Source: an uncultured Collinsella sp.
Lineage (GTDB): Bacteria > Actinomycetota > Coriobacteriia > Coriobacteriales > Coriobacteriaceae
Direction: 5' to 3'
DNA length: 35,164 bases
Assembly: GCA_905209765.1 (NCBI GenBank)
Contig: CAJLUE010000012.1
Span: 1 to 35,164 of the forward strand
The stretch's first letter is position 1. Each line of letters begins with the position of its first letter. Positions 31,504 through 35,164 of the stretch are shown here, in pieces. The notes below the pieces were generated by a model that made no database searches, was not told the DNA's origin, and saw nothing but the letters and a program-made list of their open reading frames with translations. The position numbers and the translations under genes are program-made.

Positions 31504-32919
31504 ATGGCCGAGGTTTGGCGCTTCTTTGCGCACGAGGATGATTTTGCCGATATCGATGAGGTCGGCGCGTGCGAGCGCCTGGGCCGCGTGCTGTCGTTTC
31601 CGACGATTTCGAGCATGGATGCTCAGACGGTGGATTGGCAGGCGTTTGCCGACCTGCGCGCCTATATGCAGCAGGCCTGGCCGCGCGTGTTTGCGGCGGG
31701 CGAGGTCGAGCTCATCGACCATTCGCTGCTCGTGACGCTTGCCGGCATCGACCCCGCCCTCAAGCCGGTCATGCTCATGGGCCACATGGACGTGGTTCCC
31801 GTGGTGCCGGGCACCGAGACAGACTGGACGCACAATCCCTTTAGCGGGCACGTGGACGACACCTATATTTGGGGTCGCGGCGCCATCGATATGAAAGACC
31901 AGGTCGCAGGCATTCTCGAGGCGGTTGAGTATGCGCTCGCGCACGGCTGGGAGCACAAGCGTACCCTGCTGCTCGCCTTTGGCCAGGACGAGGAAACCAC
32001 GCAGTGCGGCGCAGGCGCCATCGGACGCGCGCTCGAGGAGCGCGGCATTGAGCTTGAGTACCTGATCGACGAGGGTGACTACCGTATTGTTTCGGCTGCC
32101 GAGTATGGCGCGGGCGAGGGCTGGCTTATGCATGCCGACCTCGCGGAGAAGGGCTACGCCGATATCGTACTCAAGACGAAGAGTGAGGGCGGGCATTCGT
32201 CCAACCCTTACGGCGGCACATCGCTCGAGGTGCTCAGCCGTGCCATCACCGCAATCTGCGATATCGAGTGGCCGACGCGCGTGACCGACTTGCTTGCCGC
32301 CCAGCTCGTCGAGTTGGGGCTCTACACGGCCGACGAGATTGCCTCCAACAAGGACACCATCGTGCGCGAGTGCCTCGCCAGCAAGAAGCTCTACCCGCTC
32401 GTGACGACCACCTGCGCGCCCACGCAGATCGAGGGCGGCAGCACCGGCGCCAACGTAATGCCGCAGGATATGTGGGCTAATATCAACTTCCGCATGCTCG
32501 AGGGCACGAGCGTGGCCGACGTTGTGGCGCGCTGCCGTGATGCGGTTGCCGGGGCGGACCTTGCCGGTCGTGTCGAAGTGGAGCTGGGTCCCGGCAGCTC
32601 CGAACCCTCGCCGTCCCCGCGCATCGGTGGTCCCGGCCTCGAGGCGGTTCGTTCCATCGCCGCCTGCTATTTCCGTGATCCAAAGGGGACGGAGGAAAAC
32701 GGATCATTCGAGCCAGTGGCAATTGTGCCCTCGACCGTGATCGGCGCGACCGACGCTGCCAACTACCAGCGCATTTGCTCCGAGTGCATTCGCTTATCGG
32801 CCTTTGTGGTAGACGATGACGAGTGCGACCGCGGCGTCCACGGCACCAACGAGCGCATCACCCGCCGCGCCTACCTCCAGGGTGTCCGCTTCCTCATCGC
32901 CCTGCTCCATACGCTCTAG
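31504..32919 (+). CDS. M20-family metallopeptidase
   Basis: A 471-residue M20 enzyme: VMLMGHMDVVPVV (metal His and Asp), YIWGRGAIDMKDQ (bridging Asp), FGQDEETT (catalytic Glu, metal Glu), GGHSSNPYGG in the dimer domain and GVHGTNERI at the C-terminus (metal His). Family members hydrolyse dipeptides or N-acyl amino acids; the exact substrate is unknown. Following an amino acid importer, a peptide-breaking role fits. AAAGGATG lies before the ATG. An interspersed 24-nt repeat is in frame at 32685-32708, encoding GTEENGSF between two otherwise normal segments. Confidence 0.9.
   Translation: MAEVWRFFAHEDDFADIDEVGACERLGRVLSFPTISSMDAQTVDWQAFADLRAYMQQAWPRVFAAGEVELIDHSLLVTLAGIDPALKPVMLMGHMDVVPVVPGTETDWTHNPFSGHVDDTYIWGRGAIDMKDQVAGILEAVEYALAHGWEHKRTLLLAFGQDEETTQCGAGAIGRALEERGIELEYLIDEGDYRIVSAAEYGAGEGWLMHADLAEKGYADIVLKTKSEGGHSSNPYGGTSLEVLSRAITAICDIEWPTRVTDLLAAQLVELGLYTADEIASNKDTIVRECLASKKLYPLVTTTCAPTQIEGGSTGANVMPQDMWANINFRMLEGTSVADVVARCRDAVAGADLAGRVEVELGPGSSEPSPSPRIGGPGLEAVRSIAACYFRDPKGTEENGSFEPVAIVPSTVIGATDAANYQRICSECIRLSAFVVDDDECDRGVHGTNERITRRAYLQGVRFLIALLHTL
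32685..32708. repeat. 24-nt interspersed repeat inside the M20 gene
   Basis: Matches 16790-16813 at 23 of 24 bases (GGGGACGGAGG start, CGGATCATT end). Within the gene it is read in frame without a stop and is also bracketed by TGATCC/GGATCA (32676-32681 with 32701-32706). Confidence 0.75.
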
Positions 32920-32952
32920 AATCCGACAAAGGGACTGTCCCTTTGTCGGATT
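32920..32952. repeat. R4 short REP-like hairpin, copy d
   Basis: A perfect 15-bp stem, AATCCGACAAAGGGA (32920-32934) with 32938-32952, and a CTG loop. It starts right after the M20 stop codon and may act as its transcript end. Confidence 0.85.
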
Positions 32953-33147
32953 CCGTGCGGGTTATATGCAGGTTTGCCTGCGCACGCTATCATGTATAGG
33001 TTAGACCGGAATTATGTACCCCATACGCGAAGGGATGCGCATGTATCTGAAGATCGACATGTTCTAGCCGGGCTTACCCCCGCAGCGGCGCCCCACGCCC
33101 CATCAATTCTGCCGATTTTCACCTTCACGCATATAAAGGAGTCCGTC

Positions 33148-34215
33148 ATGCGCGACAAGCTCGAAAAGATCATCAAGGCCTACGAGGAGCTCGAGAAGAA
33201 GCTTTCCGACCCGGCCGTCGCCTCCGATATCAAGGAGTTCACGCGTCTCAACAAGGAGTACGCGCACCAGTCCGACCTCATTGCCGCCTCGCGCGAGTAC
33301 ATCGGCGCGCTCGATGACATCGAGGCCGCCAAGGAAATGCTGCACGATACCACCGATGCCGATGAGAAGGAGATGCTCCAGATGGACATCTCCGAAAATG
33401 AGGCCAAGCTCCCCCAGCTCGAGGAAGACATCAAGTACATGCTCATCCCGAGCGACCCCAACGACGACAAGAACACCATCGTCGAGATCCGCTCCGCCGC
33501 CGGTGGCGACGAGGCGGCCATCTTCGCCGGCGACCTGTACAAGATGTACCAGCGCTTCTGCGAGTCGCGCGGCTGGAAGACCACCGTGCTCGACTCCAGC
33601 CCCAGCGAGGCCGGCGGCTTTAAGTCCATTGAGTTCAAGGTCGAGGGCGACCGCGTTTACTCCGTTATGAAGTACGAGTCCGGCGTGCACCGCGTTCAGC
33701 GCGTCCCCAAGACCGAGTCCCAGGGCCGCATTCAGACCTCCACGGCTACCGTCGCCGTACTTCCCGAGGCTGAGGAAATCGACGTCCAGATCAACCAGTC
33801 CGACCTGCGCATCGACACCTACTGTGCCTCCGGCCCTGGCGGTCAGTGCGTTAACACCACCTACTCCGCCGTGCGCATCACCCACCTGCCCACCAACACC
33901 GTGGTGCAGTCGCAGGAGCAGCGTTCCCAGATCCAGAACCGCGAGGTCTGCATGCAGATGCTGCGCGCCCGTCTGTACGAGATGGAACTCGAGAAGCAGC
34001 AGGCAGAGCTCGGTGCCGAGCGCCAGAGCCAGATCGGCCACGGTAACCGTTCCGAGAAGATCCGTACCTACAACCAGCCGCAGGACCGCGTGACCGATCA
34101 CCGCATCGGTTTCAACTCCACCTACAACGGCGTCCTTCTGGGCGATCAGCTCGGCACCGTGATCGAGGCACTCGCCGCCGCCGAGCGAGCCGAGAAGCTG
34201 GCGCAGGCTGTGTAG
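33148..34215 (+). CDS. prfA: Peptide chain release factor 1
   Basis: A 355-residue RF1 with all expected parts. It has an N-terminal helical domain (to about residue 105), EIRSAAGGDEAAIFAGDL, then HRVQRVPKTESQGRIQTSTA containing the PxT codon-reading region (PKT). The peptidyl-hydrolysis loop reads SGPGGQCVNTT, where GGQ triggers release at UAA and UAG. The GPGGQ form and RSQIQNR resemble actinobacterial RF1. NTTYSAVR has Tyr where Asp is usual. ATG 33148 follows AAAGGAG. Upstream, 32953-33147 contains an eight-codon leader ORF (33041-33067). No prmC/hemK gene lies immediately after it. Confidence 0.96.
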   Translation: MRDKLEKIIKAYEELEKKLSDPAVASDIKEFTRLNKEYAHQSDLIAASREYIGALDDIEAAKEMLHDTTDADEKEMLQMDISENEAKLPQLEEDIKYMLIPSDPNDDKNTIVEIRSAAGGDEAAIFAGDLYKMYQRFCESRGWKTTVLDSSPSEAGGFKSIEFKVEGDRVYSVMKYESGVHRVQRVPKTESQGRIQTSTATVAVLPEAEEIDVQINQSDLRIDTYCASGPGGQCVNTTYSAVRITHLPTNTVVQSQEQRSQIQNREVCMQMLRARLYEMELEKQQAELGAERQSQIGHGNRSEKIRTYNQPQDRVTDHRIGFNSTYNGVLLGDQLGTVIEALAAAERAEKLAQAV

Positions 34216-34218
34216 GTT

Positions 34219-34376
34219 CCGCCGTTCTACCGAACGGCGGACCAGCCGACGCTGCGCGGGCCGCATTTGGACAATCTGACGTTCAACTTCAAGGGCGCGA
34301 CCAGAAGGTCAGCGCCCTTTCGTTTCACGTCACCTTGTCTCAAATGCGGCCCGCTCGCTGTCCGTCCTCTACCTGC
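34219..34376. repeat. R3 structured element, copy B
   Basis: Starts 4 bp past the prfA stop. The first hairpin is CCGCCGTTC-TACC-GAACGGCGG (34219-34240), then CGACGCTGC. An outer 13-bp stem 34256-34268 with 34342-34354 encloses CAATCTGACGTTCAA. The inner hairpin is GGGCGC-GACC-AGAA-GGTC-A-GCGCCC (34293-34317), followed by TTTCACGTCACCTTG, and CGCTGTCCGTCCTC closes the element. Loops and linkers match copy A; stem bases differ but pair. Confidence 0.8.
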
Positions 34377-34428
34377 GGCGCTGCCTTGCTCCGGATGCGG
34401 TATGCTCAACCTGCGGGGTTTCCATGGC

Positions 34429-34527
34429 AGTCATTGGGGACGTTCTTAAATGACTAGGTTGGGCACATTGCTTTGAGATGTTATTTAATCGGCTTTGATG
34501 GGCATTAAGCCGGCTACCTGCTCAAAG
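34429..34527. repeat. REP-like dyad and adjoining structured stretch
   Basis: AGTCATT (34429-34435) pairs with AATGACT (34449-34455) around GGGGACGTTC, as in the repeat at 28368. Next, CTTTGAG (34471-34477) pairs with CTCAAAG (34521-34527), enclosing CGGCTT/AAGCCG. The gap 34216-34651 holds these, R3 copy B and a GGGACGTTCC fragment; no gene is visible. Confidence 0.5.
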
Positions 34528-34651
34528 AAATTAGCGGCATTCATCTGCTATTGTAGTTGGCACTTAGGGACGTTCCTTTTCTGCCGGCAGTTTGGGACAC
34601 TCCTGGCTTAGTAGTCATTGGGTGTTCCTATAGTTTTGTCAACCGTCGGGG

Positions 34652-35164
34652 CTACTCCCGGTAGGGCACCCGGTCGCGCATCACGGCGTATATCGCCCTG
34701 AGCCGCTTCCTCGCGACGGCCTTGAGCGCCCGCCCGTGCCCCATGCCCCGCGCCCTGCAGGCCCGGTAGTACTCGCCGTAGCGCCCCGAGGACCTCACCA
34801 GGCTGTTGCACGAGAAGATCAGCAGGGACTTGAGCCTCGCGTCGCCGCGCCTGGACGCCCTGACCGACCTCACCGACGTGCCGGAGCTCCTCACCCTCGG
34901 GGCTATGCCGCAGTACGAGGCCAGGTGGTCGTGGTCCGGGAACCTCCCGATGTCGACCGACACCGCGAGCTGCGCCGCGGTCCTCGGGCCGATGCCGGGC
35001 ACGGTGAGCAGACACGCGTAGGTCTCGTCGCCCTCGAGCAGCGCCGCCGTCTCGGCCTCGAGGGCCCCGGCCTCGTCGAGGGCCTCCGATATCCGGGCGG
35101 CCAGGAACCTGACCTGCCTGTTCTCGGCCTCGACGAGCGCCGGCGGGGGCGCGGTGGAGGCGGC
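34652..35164 (-). CDS. IS110-family transposase, C-terminal part (runs off the window)
   Basis: The frame is open to the window end, so the N-terminal DEDD catalytic part lies outside. The visible 170 residues begin with a helical stretch (VEAENRQVRFLAARISEAL). LTVPGIGPRTAAQLAV, a helix-hairpin-helix-like motif of the Transposase_20 domain, follows, then LASYCGIAPRVRSSG, with a Ser in the region of the conserved IS110 serine. The C-terminal KAVARKRLRAIYAVMRDRVP is normal. IS110 elements recombine with DEDD/Ser chemistry and, in studied members, a bridge RNA. The 3' border lies somewhere in 34613-34651, next to a REP-like fragment. Confidence 0.87.
   Translation of the reverse strand, partial: AASTAPPPALVEAENRQVRFLAARISEALDEAGALEAETAALLEGDETYACLLTVPGIGPRTAAQLAVSVDIGRFPDHDHLASYCGIAPRVRSSGTSVRSVRASRRGDARLKSLLIFSCNSLVRSSGRYGEYYRACRARGMGHGRALKAVARKRLRAIYAVMRDRVPYRE

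Overview
The window comes from a high-G+C bacterium. Gene content, intergenic repeat style and the actinobacterial-type release factor 1 (GPGGQxVNTT loop) suggest a gut Coriobacteriia, most likely Collinsella. This is inference from sequence character; no search was run. Most genes are ordinary chromosomal genes with clear Shine-Dalgarno sites. I saw no rRNA, tRNA or CRISPR array.

Layout: 1-1675, HAD phosphatase (5' cut by the window edge) and a small transaldolase. 2058-4205, tex. 4619-9048, a minus-strand unit (SDR dehydrogenase, OFA-type MFS carrier, Gfo/Idh oxidoreductase) facing a divergent LysR gene across a 236-bp regulatory gap. 9049-12264, an accessory patch: large hairpins, a poly-G tract, an A+T-rich Tat lipoprotein gene, an IS200-type element and a Phd/ParE-type toxin-antitoxin pair. 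12265-16572, a MarR-controlled heterodimeric ABC exporter with a clear promoter and operator. 16591-17005, two repeat elements. 17186-20237, a pyridoxal-kinase-like enzyme coupled to a TIGR04076 protein, a low-molecular-weight tyrosine phosphatase and an MFS exporter. 20399-26245, a prenylated-FMN decarboxylase locus. 26422-28264, an unknown membrane protein and an aldose 1-epimerase. 28542-32919, a polar amino acid ABC importer followed by an M20 peptidase. 33148-34215, prfA. 34652-35164, the 3' part of an IS110 transposase.

The strongest candidate system is 20399-25287. A protein that looks like an LpdD-like domain fused to an isopentenyl-diphosphate-isomerase-type Nudix domain precedes a DASS-type carrier, a UbiD/LpdC-like decarboxylase and a UbiX flavin prenyltransferase. 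UbiX needs a dimethylallyl phosphate to build prFMN, UbiD needs prFMN, and LpdD homologues accompany gallate decarboxylases. The fusion would therefore join prenyl-donor supply to cofactor handling. The same dyad, CTGTAT(A/T)-G(T/C)CGC-AA(T/C)ACAG, lies upstream of both the fusion gene and the carrier gene, just after a TTGNCT -35-like box, which ties the two transcription units together. A MerR gene ends the locus.

The second theme is intergenic structure. Three repeat families (called R1, R2 and R3 here) each keep constant internal sequence while their long arms differ between copies yet stay self-complementary within each copy. A short REP-like hairpin (R4) recurs at least four times. A further 24-nt repeat lies in frame inside the M20 peptidase gene.
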